64,000 nt of DNA from JBMNFB01 sp050949085 (GCA_050949085.1 JBMNFB010000011.1:124001-188000); one strand, 5' to 3'; counted from the first letter of the stretch, positions 17,286 through 25,642 are shown. Numbers and translations are program-made. Notes: generated by a model from the sequence alone, not told the origin.

Positions 17286-17728
17286 CAAACCTACTCTCGT
17301 TGCTAACCGCCTTCCTGGCATCACTCTGCTGGGGGATTCTCTTCTCCGTTCCCAGGCGACGGCTTTTCTTTGCCGGGTTGGTGGGTTCCATCGGTTGGGC
17401 TGCCTGGTTGATCGGCGAATCCTACGGTCTGGCCACGGTCGGCAGAACGCTGGTCGGTGCGGTTTGCGTCGGCATCGCCGGGGAAGTGTTTGCCCGCCTG
17501 CTGCGCGAACCGGCCACCGTCTTTCTAATCTCCGGTATCGTGCCGCTGGTGCCCGGCGTAGGCAGCTACAACTCCATGCAGGCCTTTGTTGTGGGCGACT
17601 ACTTGCTGGGCATCAGCCTGGCTGCTGAAGCCTTGCTGGCGGCAGGAGCGATTGCCATCGGTCTGGCTCTGGCCACATCGCTGGCGCGTGGCGCGTTCTC
17701 GCTGGCAAGGAGGAGTAATAGTCGTTGA
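17282..17728 (+). CDS. Threonine/serine exporter ThrE-like, C-terminal component (DUF3815)
   Basis: This 148-residue protein has four to five membrane helices and the conserved GIVPLVPGVGSYNSMQAFVVGDYLLG segment of DUF3815. It is the second half of the split ThrE exporter. The ATG overlaps the previous stop by 4 bases and its own stop overlaps the TTG start of the next gene by 4 bases, so the three genes form a tightly coupled operon. Confidence 0.85.
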   Translation: MTNLLSLLTAFLASLCWGILFSVPRRRLFFAGLVGSIGWAAWLIGESYGLATVGRTLVGAVCVGIAGEVFARLLREPATVFLISGIVPLVPGVGSYNSMQAFVVGDYLLGISLAAEALLAAGAIAIGLALATSLARGAFSLARRSNSR

Positions 17729-18630
17729 GCCTGTTCGCCAACCAGATGTTTCCGGTGTTGACTCTGATGGGTGCCGGAGCAGTCGCCCGGCGGTGCTGGC
17801 AGGTGGAGGCCCGACCGTTAGCACAGCTGATTCTCTATCTCTTCTGCCCGGCCCTGGTCTTCAACTCACTACTGAATACCCAGCTGGCGGGAGCCGATCT
17901 GGCTGGCCTCGCCGCCGGCACCATTCTTCTGGTCAGCCTGGTCTGCCTGGCGGCAGGGGCCCCGGGCCGCATCCTGCGTTGGCCCGGCAAGCTGGGCAGC
18001 GCCGTACAGCTTGGTTCCGCCTTCTTCAACCTGGGGAACTTCGGCTTACCCATCATCTATTCCACCTATGGTCAGGCAGGATTGGAGCGCGCCGTAGTCA
18101 TCGTCGTCACCCATCAGATTCTGCTCTTTTCCTTAGCCCTCTATCTGGCTGCCCGCAGCCAGTTCGGCGCAGGTGCCGCCCTGAGGCGAGTGGCTCGCAT
18201 GCCCACTGGCTACGCCGCATTGGCGGCTTTTGCCTGCCGTCGCTTCGCGTATCTGCCCCCCAGCTTCATCATTCAACCCATCCAGCTGCTGGCTCAGGCC
18301 AGCATCCCTATTTTCCTCCTGCTGCTGGGCGTACAGCTGGCAGGCATTCGTTTTAGCCGCCGCTGGGCCCTGTTGGGGTTTGGCTCCCTGCTCAAGCTAG
18401 GTTTGTCGCCGTTGCTGGCCAGTCTCCTGGGGCCGCTGCTCGGGTTAGAGGGGCTCAGCCTGGCAGTCTTCATCCTGGCGGCGTCCATGCCTACGGCGGT
18501 GGTTACAGTACTATTGGCCATTCAGTATGAGACCGAACCGGATCTCGTGTCCTCCCTGACACTGACAACCACGTTGCTCAGCCTGGGAACCATTCCCCTG
18601 ATAGTCAATTCGCTGAGTCAGCTGGCCTGA
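17725..18630 (+). CDS. AEC (auxin efflux carrier) family transporter
   Basis: This 301-residue protein has about ten membrane helices in the AEC arrangement, with FFNLGNFGLPIIYSTYG (the broken-helix motif of helix 4), ASIPIFLLLLGVQLA and ASMPTAVVTVLLAIQY. Bacterial members move dicarboxylates, amino acids or similar anions; the substrate is unknown here. It starts with TTG, overlapping the previous stop. Coupling to the ThrE pair suggests a shared role in amino-acid or organic-acid efflux (inference). Confidence 0.85.
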   Translation: MSLFANQMFPVLTLMGAGAVARRCWQVEARPLAQLILYLFCPALVFNSLLNTQLAGADLAGLAAGTILLVSLVCLAAGAPGRILRWPGKLGSAVQLGSAFFNLGNFGLPIIYSTYGQAGLERAVVIVVTHQILLFSLALYLAARSQFGAGAALRRVARMPTGYAALAAFACRRFAYLPPSFIIQPIQLLAQASIPIFLLLLGVQLAGIRFSRRWALLGFGSLLKLGLSPLLASLLGPLLGLEGLSLAVFILAASMPTAVVTVLLAIQYETEPDLVSSLTLTTTLLSLGTIPLIVNSLSQLA

Positions 18631-18683
18631 AATCTACCCGGCCGAACATACTCGGCAACCTGTCCCCATATCTTAAGAATGAA

Positions 18684-19478
18684 ATGGGGGTGAATGCCGT
18701 GCTGTTGATCATTTCACGGAGAAAGGCACTTATAGTTGCGCTGGTTGTTATCGCCCTGGCTGCGGCTCTGCTGGGGATCCAGCTGCTGTTTCCCGGGCTG
18801 CCCCAACGCGCCGTCGGCGCTTTGGTTAACTTCGATCGGCGGGTGCCTGTCTACTGCGTACAGACCAGTGAACAGAAAATCGCCATCAGCTTCGATGCCG
18901 CCTGGGGGGCTGACCGCACCGACGAGATCCTGGCCATACTCGACGAGTACGACATCAAGACGACCTTCTTCCTGGTGGGTTTCTGGCTGGAGCGATACCC
19001 GGAGGTGGCCCGGCGCATTGCCGAGGCTGGCCATGAGATCGGCAACCATAGCGCTACACATCCGCACATGGCGTCGCTGTCAGCCGAACAAATTCAGCAG
19101 GAGCTGATGAGCACCCATCAGCAGATCAAGGAGATCACCGGGCAGGAAGCGAGGCTTTTTCGGCCGCCCTTTGGGGAGTACAACAACCGGGTGATCGATA
19201 ACGCCGAAAAGGTAGGCTATCTGACCATCCAGTGGAGCGTCGACTCGCTGGACTGGAAACCGATCAGCACCGAAGATATTGTCAACCGCGTAACTAAGGG
19301 CATCGAGCCGGGGGCGATCGTGCTCTTCCATAATAATGGAGAACGCACCCCGCAGGCGCTGCGCCCGATTCTCGACTACTGCCGCGACAAAGGCTATCAG
19401 GTGGTACCTATCTCCGAACTGCTCATCGAGGGCGACTACTACATCAACCCCAACAACGGGATGATGATACCCCGGTGA
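18684..19478 (+). CDS. Polysaccharide deacetylase, PdaB-like
   Basis: This 264-residue protein has an N-terminal membrane anchor (about 14-34) and a NodB-type deacetylase domain. Motif 1 is degenerate SFDAAWG, with Asp and Ala where TFDDGP has two Asp. Metal ligands are in GNHSATHPHM; the substrate motif is RPPFGEYN; WSVDSLDW follows; the last motif is IVLFHNN. The SFDAAWG form is typical of the sporulation deacetylase PdaB. A role in cortex or wall peptidoglycan modification is likely. Upstream is AATGGGGGTGA. A strong terminator follows. Confidence 0.85.
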   Translation: MGVNAVLLIISRRKALIVALVVIALAAALLGIQLLFPGLPQRAVGALVNFDRRVPVYCVQTSEQKIAISFDAAWGADRTDEILAILDEYDIKTTFFLVGFWLERYPEVARRIAEAGHEIGNHSATHPHMASLSAEQIQQELMSTHQQIKEITGQEARLFRPPFGEYNNRVIDNAEKVGYLTIQWSVDSLDWKPISTEDIVNRVTKGIEPGAIVLFHNNGERTPQALRPILDYCRDKGYQVVPISELLIEGDYYINPNNGMMIPR

Positions 19479-19483
19479 GTTGT

Positions 19484-20153
19484 GCGAGACGGGTAATGAG
19501 AAGCGAGAAATGACGAGGAGCCCGGCACATTGCGGTGCCGGGTTTTTCCGACCTTGCATAACCATCTCGCAGTGTCCATTGCCAGTTGAGGCATCGCCAG
19601 CGCCGGAGGGGTGCGCTCTGACGGGGCTGTGGGAGATGGGAGAGGTGAGAGGTGAGAGGTGAGAAGCCCGGGCGCAGTTGTATGCCTGGGCTAAGGCAGG
19701 GCAGCACCCACGAAGGCGCCTCGCGATTGGCCTTAGTTGAAAGAAAGCGACATGGGACGGGACACCAGAGCAGCAACTGTCTGAGCCCGCTCTGATGATC
19801 GCCAGATAGTGCCGCGCATTTCTGGAGGTTACTTAGAAGCGGGTGGTCTTGCCTCTGGCGGGCGAGTTTTGCTGCTCCCCCGTCCCGTTTCGCTTGATCC
19901 GTTGATTCTGGAGGCATCGCCAGCGCCGGAGGGGTGCGCTCTGACGGGGCTGTGGGAGATGGGAGATGAGGGGTGAGAGGTGAGAAGCCCGGGCGCAGTT
20001 GTATGCCTGGGCTAAGGCAGGGCAGCACCCACGAAGGCGCCTCGCGATTGGCCGTTAGTTAAGGGAAGCAAATCGGACGGGAGACGATAAGGACCCGGCG
20101 CCATGCGGTGCCGGGTCCTCTGGTCTCACATCTCATCTCTCACTAATCACAAC
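19484..20153. repeat. Composite repeat region with heptad tracts and two 145-bp direct repeats
   Basis: This 670-base gene-free stretch holds two near-identical direct repeats (19588-19732 and 19911-20053). Each starts GAGGCATCGCCAGCGCC, contains a GAGAGGT heptad tract and a GCCCGGGC box, and ends CTCGCGATTGGCC. Between them GGGACGGG (19754-19761) pairs with CCCGTCCC (19879-19886). The left edge has GTGAG/GCGAGA-type and the right edge CTCACATCTCATCTCTCAC-type repeats, roughly inverted. Hairpins at 19521-19547 and 20094-20121 share the sequence CCGGCnC...GTGCCGGG. No coding capacity is supported. Confidence 0.75.
19521..19547 (+). terminator. Rho-independent terminator of the pdaB-like gene
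   Basis: CCCGGCAC and GTGCCGGG form an 8-bp GC stem followed by TTTTT, 42 bases after the deacetylase stop. A very similar hairpin without the T run ending cleanly lies at 20094-20121. Confidence 0.85.
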
Positions 20154-20156
20154 CAA

Positions 20157-21305
20157 CTAGACTACCGAGGGTTCGTGGAAAAGCTCGCCGCGCCGGAAGC
20201 GATCCAGATCCATCGGCCGCAGCGGCATGCTAGTCTCCATGCCCAGAATGCTCTCGGCCAGCAGGACGCCGGTCATCGGCGCGATCATGAAGCCATGTCC
20301 ACTGAAGCCGACTGCCAGATAGAAGCCCGGCAGCTGCTCCACCGGCCCCAGGATCGGCGTCCGGTCAGGCGTCATCGTATACAGCCCGGCCCACTGCCGC
20401 ACCACCCGGATATCGCGCAGCGGCGGCAGAAGCCAGGTGATCTTCTGCACCATCTCTTCGAGGAATTGCCACGTGTTGCGGATATCGTATCCCGGCTTCT
20501 CGTTCGGATCACCAAGGCCCATGATAAAACTGCCGTGGGGGGTCTGCTGACAATAGAGGTTGTGATGGAAAGACATCACCATCGGCCCCATCATCGATGC
20601 CACCGGCTCCGTGATCAATATCTGATGACGCTCCGCATATGTTGGGATATCGATACCGGCCATGGCCGCAATATCGCGCGCGTAGCCGCCGGCAGCGTTC
20701 ACCACCGTCGATGTAGCGATGAAGCCGCGATTCGTCTCCACCCCCACAATCCTGTCCTTCTCGACTCTGATGCCGGTCACTTCTGTCTTCGTGTAGATCT
20801 GCACACCCAGGCGGCGCGCCGCCTTAGCGTAGGCATCGGTCACCTTAAACGGGTTACAGTGACCGTCAGTAGGGCAGAACGTTGCGCCGATCAGTTCATC
20901 GGTATTCATGAAAGGTACGATTCCCCGCGCCTCCTCTGGCGTCAGGAGGTCGACTTCCAGCCCGAAGCTCCGCTGCAGGGCTACATTCCGCTGAAACTGC
21001 TCCCACCCGGCGTCTGTATAGGCCAGGAGCAGATAGCCGCCCTGGTTAAACTCGATGTCGTCATCATACTCCAGTTCTTCGTTCATCGTCTCAAACATCC
21101 GCGTCGATGCCATCGCCATCCGCAGGTTCATCTCGGTGCCCCATTGCGACCGCACCCCAGCCCCGCAACGCCCGGTAGAGCCGCTGGCCAGGTAATCCCT
21201 CTCCAGTACGATTACATCGGTACAACCTCGCTTGGCCAGATTGTAGGCGATGGATGTGCCGCTGACTCCACCACCGATGATCACTACCTCCGCCGACTTA
21301 TTCAT
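20157..21305 (-). CDS. FAD-dependent amine/amino-acid dehydrogenase, SoxB/DadA-like beta subunit
   Basis: This DAO-family flavoprotein of about 382 residues has the FAD-binding dinucleotide motif VVIIGGGVSGTSIAYNLAKRG at the N-terminus and a C-terminal GFYLAVGFSGHGFMIAPMTG motif. It resembles the beta subunit of sarcosine oxidase, dye-linked L-proline dehydrogenase and HcnC. It would oxidise an imino or N-substituted amino acid and pass electrons to the Fe-S/flavin partner subunits encoded upstream. Start ATG 21305 has GAGAGGTGAGG before it and overlaps the BFD-like gene stop by 8 bases. It is the last gene of a five-gene operon. Confidence 0.85.
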   Translation of the reverse strand: MNKSAEVVIIGGGVSGTSIAYNLAKRGCTDVIVLERDYLASGSTGRCGAGVRSQWGTEMNLRMAMASTRMFETMNEELEYDDDIEFNQGGYLLLAYTDAGWEQFQRNVALQRSFGLEVDLLTPEEARGIVPFMNTDELIGATFCPTDGHCNPFKVTDAYAKAARRLGVQIYTKTEVTGIRVEKDRIVGVETNRGFIATSTVVNAAGGYARDIAAMAGIDIPTYAERHQILITEPVASMMGPMVMSFHHNLYCQQTPHGSFIMGLGDPNEKPGYDIRNTWQFLEEMVQKITWLLPPLRDIRVVRQWAGLYTMTPDRTPILGPVEQLPGFYLAVGFSGHGFMIAPMTGVLLAESILGMETSMPLRPMDLDRFRRGELFHEPSVV

Positions 21306-21576
21306 CTGCCTCACCTCTCAGAATGGCTGAAAACTTGACCGGTCGGCCAGGCTGACGAAATGTTGTGGGCGGCAGATCCTTGATAGGCGTCTGCGTCATG
21401 GCAGCAATCTCCCGCTCGATCAGTTGGCGGCAGGTGCGCCCCTGACAGGGCCCCATGCCGGCGCGAGAAATGCGCTTGATCTCATCCACCGATGTGTAGC
21501 CCTGAGCGATCAGCTCCCGCAGCCGCTCCAGAGTCAGATCCTCGCAGCGACAGATTATCGTTTTTCCGTCCTTCAT
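21298..21576 (-). CDS. BFD-like [2Fe-2S]-binding protein, operon subunit
   Basis: This 92-residue protein has a BFD-type domain: ICRCEDLTLERL with C-x-C, then GMGPCQGRTC with C-x4-C, together binding one [2Fe-2S] cluster. In HcnB and dye-linked dehydrogenases this domain is often fused to the alpha subunit; here it is a separate gene between the flavoproteins. GGAAGGTGAGATA precedes the ATG at 21576. It overlaps the SoxB-like gene by 8 bases. Confidence 0.82.
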   Translation of the reverse strand: MKDGKTIICRCEDLTLERLRELIAQGYTSVDEIKRISRAGMGPCQGRTCRQLIEREIAAMTQTPIKDLPPTTFRQPGRPVKFSAILRGEADE

Positions 21577-21580
21577 TATC

Positions 21581-22069
21581 TCACCTTCCCACGCGGATGT
21601 TCCGAACATCATGGGCCAACGCCCTGGGAACTTCCAGATGCACTACCGCAGTCCGGTCAAATGCCGCTGGCCTCTGCACCTGCTTAACGATTGCCTCGCC
21701 GATCTGCTCTCCAGCCCGGTTCAAGGCAGCAACCGTTTCCCCGACCTCAGGCAGGGGCAGGTACTCGTAGGGGATCTTGACCAGAGCGGTCATCTCACCA
21801 TACGTCATATCTACTACCGATATCGCCAGACCGGGACAGTTGGCCACACAGATGGCGCAGCCGTTGCAGCGCTCATGATCTATCTCCGGTAAGTCGTTGA
21901 TATCCTCAAAAGGCTTGATGGCACCCCGCGGACAGGCGCTGGCGCAGGGATTGCAGGGGATCTTCTGAAAGCACTCGATCACCGCCACCGCACCTTTGGC
22001 CAGGCGTTGCTCAGTCGGCATTACCGCCTTGAGATCCTCCGGCTCAGGCACCCCAGTGCTCCTAAGCAT
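21581..22069 (-). CDS. 4Fe-4S ferredoxin-type subunit of the flavoprotein complex
   Basis: This 162-residue protein has two cysteine clusters, CNPCASACPRGAIKPF (about 39-54) and CNGCAICVANCPGLAIS (about 68-84). It probably relays electrons between the two flavoproteins. The ATG at 22069 is preceded by GGAAGGAGTGAGGGTTG and overlaps the stop of the upstream FAD/NAD gene by 8 bases. Similar gamma-type subunits occur in archaeal and clostridial proline dehydrogenase complexes. Confidence 0.8.
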   Translation of the reverse strand: MLRSTGVPEPEDLKAVMPTEQRLAKGAVAVIECFQKIPCNPCASACPRGAIKPFEDINDLPEIDHERCNGCAICVANCPGLAISVVDMTYGEMTALVKIPYEYLPLPEVGETVAALNRAGEQIGEAIVKQVQRPAAFDRTAVVHLEVPRALAHDVRNIRVGR

Positions 22070-23156
22070 CAACCCTCACTCCTTCCTCAGCCAGTCGTAG
22101 ACCTGCCCTGATTTTCTCGCCGACAGGGCCTGAGCGCAGCGCGTTCAGCTGCTCGCGGGCTTCGGCCAGGCCGCGCTGGGCCGCCTCTCCCCCCAGGTCG
22201 AGACTGAGGGCCGCGGCCAGACCAGCGATCTGACCCTCCACCATGGCGCTGCTGGCTTCCTCTACGCCAGCGACATCGCCCGCCAGATAGATCCGCGGAT
22301 CGCTGGTGCAGAGATTCTGGTCGCGCCAGGCAACATGGCCGCCAAGTTCGGGTACATAGACCATTTTGCAGCCTGCTTGCCAGAGCAGATCACTAAGCGG
22401 CGAGAGTCCCACGGCCAGGCAGATCACGTCTACCGCCAGCTCCTGCTCTGTACCCGGGACCTGCTGCCAATTCTCGTCCAGCTGGCAGATGATCGCCCCG
22501 CACACCTGATCCTCACCCAGGGCCTCCTTAATTGTATGTCGAGTGAGGATCGGCACCCCCGCACGCCGCACTTTGGCTGCATGGACCAGATAGCCGCCGA
22601 TGGTGGGCGCTGCTTCGACGATGGCTGCAACCTCCACTCCAGCCTGCATCAATTGATAGGAGACTATCAGACCGATGTTCCCTGACCCCACCATCAAGAC
22701 CCTATCGCCTGGTTTGACGCCATGGACATTCATCAGGGTCTGAACGGCTCCTGCGCCGTAGACGCCTGGCAGGTCATTATTCGGGAATGCGAGCAGCCGC
22801 TCCGCCGCCCCTGTGGCTACGATCAGGCGTTCCGGCTGCACTTTATACACAGTGTCGTTTTGATCCACCAGCAATACTCCGTCCGCATAGAGCCCCAGGG
22901 CAGTGGCGTTTTGCATAACCGTGACTTTCTCGCAAGCGGTAACTTCAGCCGCCAGCTTGGCAGCGATGTCAACGCCGCGCGTGCCGGCATACTGCTGCTG
23001 TGAACCGAAAAACATATGTGTCTGCTTAATCAACTGACCCCCTAGGTGGTCGGAGTCGTCAATCAGCAGCACTTCCGCACCCGCCCCTGCGGCTGCCAGA
23101 GCCGCGCGCAGCCCGGCCGGTCCGCCGCCGATTATCGCGATCTGCGTCTTGATCAT
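22062..23156 (-). CDS. FAD/NAD(P)-dependent oxidoreductase, HcnB/SoxA-like alpha subunit
   Basis: This 364-residue pyridine-nucleotide-disulfide-type flavoprotein has IAIIGGGPAGLRAALAAA near the N-terminus (FAD), the ATGAAERLLAFPNNDLPGV segment, a second Rossmann motif VLMVGSGNIGLIVSYQLM (about 152-169) and a C-terminal YLAGDVAGVEEASSAMVEG motif. It matches alpha subunits of opine, sarcosine and proline dehydrogenases and HcnB. It lacks the C-terminal BFD domain, which is a separate gene. The ATG overlaps the preceding TGA (ATGA). Confidence 0.85.
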   Translation of the reverse strand: MIKTQIAIIGGGPAGLRAALAAAGAGAEVLLIDDSDHLGGQLIKQTHMFFGSQQQYAGTRGVDIAAKLAAEVTACEKVTVMQNATALGLYADGVLLVDQNDTVYKVQPERLIVATGAAERLLAFPNNDLPGVYGAGAVQTLMNVHGVKPGDRVLMVGSGNIGLIVSYQLMQAGVEVAAIVEAAPTIGGYLVHAAKVRRAGVPILTRHTIKEALGEDQVCGAIICQLDENWQQVPGTEQELAVDVICLAVGLSPLSDLLWQAGCKMVYVPELGGHVAWRDQNLCTSDPRIYLAGDVAGVEEASSAMVEGQIAGLAAALSLDLGGEAAQRGLAEAREQLNALRSGPVGEKIRAGLRLAEEGVRVDA

Positions 23157-23458
23157 CGCAACTCACCCTTTCCATCCTGGGTCTCCACGGTCATGCCTTC
23201 CTGCAGCTTTTCAACGCATACCCGCACATTAGCCTTGCCGTTGACCCGCATCAGGCAAGACGAGCAATTGCCGATGGCACAGAAAAAGCCTCGGGGACGG
23301 TCTAGCACCAGACTATGGCTGAGCTTGCGCACGCCTGCGGCGTGAAGCGCCGCAGCTATTGGCTCGCCTTCAAAGCCCTCCAGTTCCTGACCGTCAAAAG
23401 TGAACTTCACCTTCCGCCCCTTCTCAAACTTGATGATTGGATGTTCTGCAATCCGCAT
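23153..23458 (-). CDS. [2Fe-2S] ferredoxin-like subunit (HcnA/SoxA N-terminal type)
   Basis: This 101-residue plant-ferredoxin-fold protein has FTFDGQELEGFEGEPIAAAL and the cluster ligands in FFCAIGNCSSCLMRVNG plus a later VRVC. It is equivalent to HcnA or the N-terminal module of sarcosine oxidase alpha. It is the first gene of the operon running to 20157. Upstream, 23459-23656 is gene-free and must hold the promoter; I saw only a small GGGCGTTCGACGCCC hairpin there. Confidence 0.85.
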   Translation of the reverse strand: MRIAEHPIIKFEKGRKVKFTFDGQELEGFEGEPIAAALHAAGVRKLSHSLVLDRPRGFFCAIGNCSSCLMRVNGKANVRVCVEKLQEGMTVETQDGKGELR

Positions 23459-23656
23459 TGGTCTGCTCTACCTCCTTCAGACAAGTCCCACTAGTGGGCG
23501 TTCGACGCCCATTGTGCATTTCCTGCAACAGTCAGTATATGAGGCGTTACGGGGCGGGATGTTTCCTGGGCCTGCTTTGGCGCCCTTTGTGGCAGTCCGG
23601 CAAACACGTGTTCGGCCCAGAAGGGAGTGAGCTGACTTCCGCCGGTCCGCTATCGC

Positions 23657-24334
23657 CTAGGCCACGAGCCAGGCGATAAGCGGGGCCAGCAGCACGGCGG
23701 GCAACAGATTCCCCACCCGGATCCGCGTCAGCTCCAGCAGGTTCAGGCCGATGGCGAGGATGAGGATCCCCCCGGCTGCCGTCATCTCGCTGATCATCGG
23801 GGGGGTCAGGAGATGGGCCAGCTGACCAGCCAGCAGAGTTATGGCTCCCTGATAGAGGAACACGGGTACGGCAGACAGCAGGACGCCTGGTCCCAGACTG
23901 GAGGCAAAAAAGAGGCTGGAGATCCCGTCGATAACCGCCTTGGCATAAAGGGTTGAATGGTCGCCCTGTAGACCGCTCTGAAGAGAGCCCATGATCGCCA
24001 TGGCACCGATACAATAGATCAGGGTGGCCGTGACGAAGGCGTTTGCCAAATCGCCACCCAGGCCACCCAGTCTTTCTTCCACTTGCCTGGCTACCCTGTG
24101 CAGCCAGGCTTCGATTGCTATTAACTCTCCCACCAGACCACCGCCGACGAGGGCGGCGATGACAATCACAACATTCGACGTTTCCCAGGCTGACTGCAGG
24201 CCGATTAGGCAAACGACCAGCCCCAGGGCGGCCGTCACCGTCTCCCGAAAACGCTGGGGAATGCCTGACCTGAAAATGGTGCCTAGCAAGGCGCCGGCGA
24301 TGATGGCGCCTGCGTTGACAATGGTGCCGAACAT
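23657..24334 (-). CDS. DUF554 family membrane protein
   Basis: This 225-residue integral membrane protein has six or seven hydrophobic segments and the DUF554 hallmarks MFGTIVNAGAIIAGALLG at the N-terminus, LVVCLIGLQSAW, and GGILILAIGLNLLELTRIRVGNLLPA near the C-terminus. Its function is unknown; members are often encoded near spo0J in Clostridia, as here. The frame opens at 24418, but the ATG at 24334 has GAAGGAG seven bases before it and begins the conserved part. Confidence 0.88.
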   Translation of the reverse strand: MFGTIVNAGAIIAGALLGTIFRSGIPQRFRETVTAALGLVVCLIGLQSAWETSNVVIVIAALVGGGLVGELIAIEAWLHRVARQVEERLGGLGGDLANAFVTATLIYCIGAMAIMGSLQSGLQGDHSTLYAKAVIDGISSLFFASSLGPGVLLSAVPVFLYQGAITLLAGQLAHLLTPPMISEMTAAGGILILAIGLNLLELTRIRVGNLLPAVLLAPLIAWLVA

Positions 24335-24564
24335 GCTGATTCTCCTTCGTGTTGAGTCATACGTGATAAGCTGGAACGAACATGCCAGGGAGCGCATACG
24401 CCGAGACCAGCGTCTCAAGGGGGCATCCCCAGGCGGGCACTGAGCGCGTAACCGTCACCAAGAAAAGAGGAAGCGTTAAAGTTGTTCACCCAACCTTCCG
24501 TCCCAGTCATCCAGAACAGGGGCGTAGCGACCTGCGCAGCCTGACTAGAGGACACGCCCACCAT

Positions 24565-24770
24565 GTCGCCGACCAGGTCTCACATCCCATCGCTCACAAC
24601 ACAGCTCCCAAGTGGGTAGTGAGTGGTGGGTGGTGGGTGATGAGAGGTGAGTTGCCCCAATCGCATTCAGGCGCATCCCTGACTGGGGCATCGCCATCGC
24701 GGAAAGGTGTGCACCCTGACCAGCGAGCACATTTCACCCGGCGAGGTCTCATTTCTCAAAACTCACACCA
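24565..24770. repeat. Heptad-repeat element pair downstream of parB
   Basis: CTCACATCCCATCGCTCAC (from 24574) faces GTGGGTAGTGAGTGGTGGGTG-type repeats (24611-24655) as an imperfect inverted repeat. From 24640 a GATGAGAGGTGAG tract faces GTCTCATTTCTCAAAACTCAC (24748 on), enclosing GGGGCATCGCCATCGCGG, a diverged copy of the GAGGCATCGCCAGCGCC motif at 19588. The surrounding stretch 24335-24787 has no gene I can support. Confidence 0.6.
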
Positions 24771-24787
24771 CGGATCCCTGTCGGGCG

Positions 24788-25642
24788 CTACCGGCCGAGC
24801 AGCAGCTCAATCAGCCGTTCCAGCTCCTCGCCTGAATAGAATTCGATCTCGATTTTGCCGCGCTTCCGCCCCCTGACCACCTTCACTTTCGTGCCCAGGG
24901 CCGTCTGCAGTTGCCGCTCTACGTCCAGAACCTCAGGGCTGGGAGTCGGCGTAGGTCTTGTTTCACGTGAAACATTAACCTTCTCCAGCACCTGCCGTGC
25001 CAGCTGCTCTGCCTGCCGAACGTTCAGGCCCTGAGAAATGATCTGCTCAGCCACGACCAGCTGTTGGGGCTCCGATAGGCTTAACAGGGCACGAGCGTGG
25101 CCTGCGGTTAGTGTTCCACGTGAAACATACTCCTGCAACACCCGCGGCAGCTGCAGCAATCGCACCGTGTTAGCGATGTGCGGGCGGCTGCGCCCCACCC
25201 GCTCCGCCACCTGCTCCTGAGTCAGCCCCAGACGCTCCATCAGCTGCGCATAGGCTTGAGCTTCCTCGATGGGGTTGAGATCCTCGCGCTGCAGGTTCTC
25301 CACGATGGCCAGCTCCATCAGTTGCTCATCATCCAGCTCCCGCACCACCGCCGGGATCTCCCTCAGCCCCGCCTGGCGGGCCGCACGACAGCGCCGCTCT
25401 CCAGCCACCAGCTGATAGCGGGTACCACGCTGACGCAACACCACTGGCTGCACGACCCCGTGCTGCCTGATGGATTGCACCAATTCCGCCATCTGCTCCT
25501 CATCAAAGCTGCGCCGCGGCTGAAATGGATTGGGATCGATCAGCGCCAGGGCAATCAGGTTGCTCTCCTGCTCCCTGCCCCCTTCGCTCTCGATAGGAAT
25601 CAGCGCCTGCAAGCCCTTACCTAATCCCCTTGACCTTGACAC
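24788..25642 (-). CDS. parB: Chromosome-partitioning protein ParB/Spo0J
   Basis: This 284-residue protein has the standard N-terminus RGLGKGLQALIP, the CTP-binding ParB domain with PNPFQPRRSFDE and VAGERRCRAARQAGL, a helix-turn-helix segment (LTQEQVAERVGRSRPHIANTVRLL) and a C-terminal dimer domain ending IEIEFYSGEELERLIELL. It loads at parS, spreads as a CTP clamp and recruits SMC near oriC. GTG start with GGAGGTGATAGCGC upstream; it overlaps parA by 26 bases. Two parS sites lie inside the gene. Confidence 0.97.
   Translation of the reverse strand: MSRSRGLGKGLQALIPIESEGGREQESNLIALALIDPNPFQPRRSFDEEQMAELVQSIRQHGVVQPVVLRQRGTRYQLVAGERRCRAARQAGLREIPAVVRELDDEQLMELAIVENLQREDLNPIEEAQAYAQLMERLGLTQEQVAERVGRSRPHIANTVRLLQLPRVLQEYVSRGTLTAGHARALLSLSEPQQLVVAEQIISQGLNVRQAEQLARQVLEKVNVSRETRPTPTPSPEVLDVERQLQTALGTKVKVVRGRKRGKIEIEFYSGEELERLIELLLGR
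24959..24974. promoter_or_regulatory. parS: parS site (perfect consensus)
   Basis: TGTTTCACGTGAAACA is the exact 16-bp palindromic Bacillota parS consensus. It is embedded in parB and encodes part of NVSRETR. Confidence 0.95.
25112..25127. promoter_or_regulatory. parS: parS site
   Basis: TGTTCCACGTGAAACA fits the parS consensus TGTTnCACGTGAAACA. It lies inside parB, 153 bases from the other parS and about 10 kb from oriC. Confidence 0.93.

Noticed and set aside
18684..19478. PdaB-like protein as a catalytically dead deacetylase
   Set aside because: The SFDAAWG motif lacks one Asp of TFDD, but this is the normal form in PdaB-type proteins and the His ligands and later motifs are present; inactivity cannot be claimed.
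19588..20053. Possible CRISPR array from the repeated units
   Set aside because: Only two copies of a 145-base repeat, no regular short repeat-spacer pattern and no cas genes in the window.
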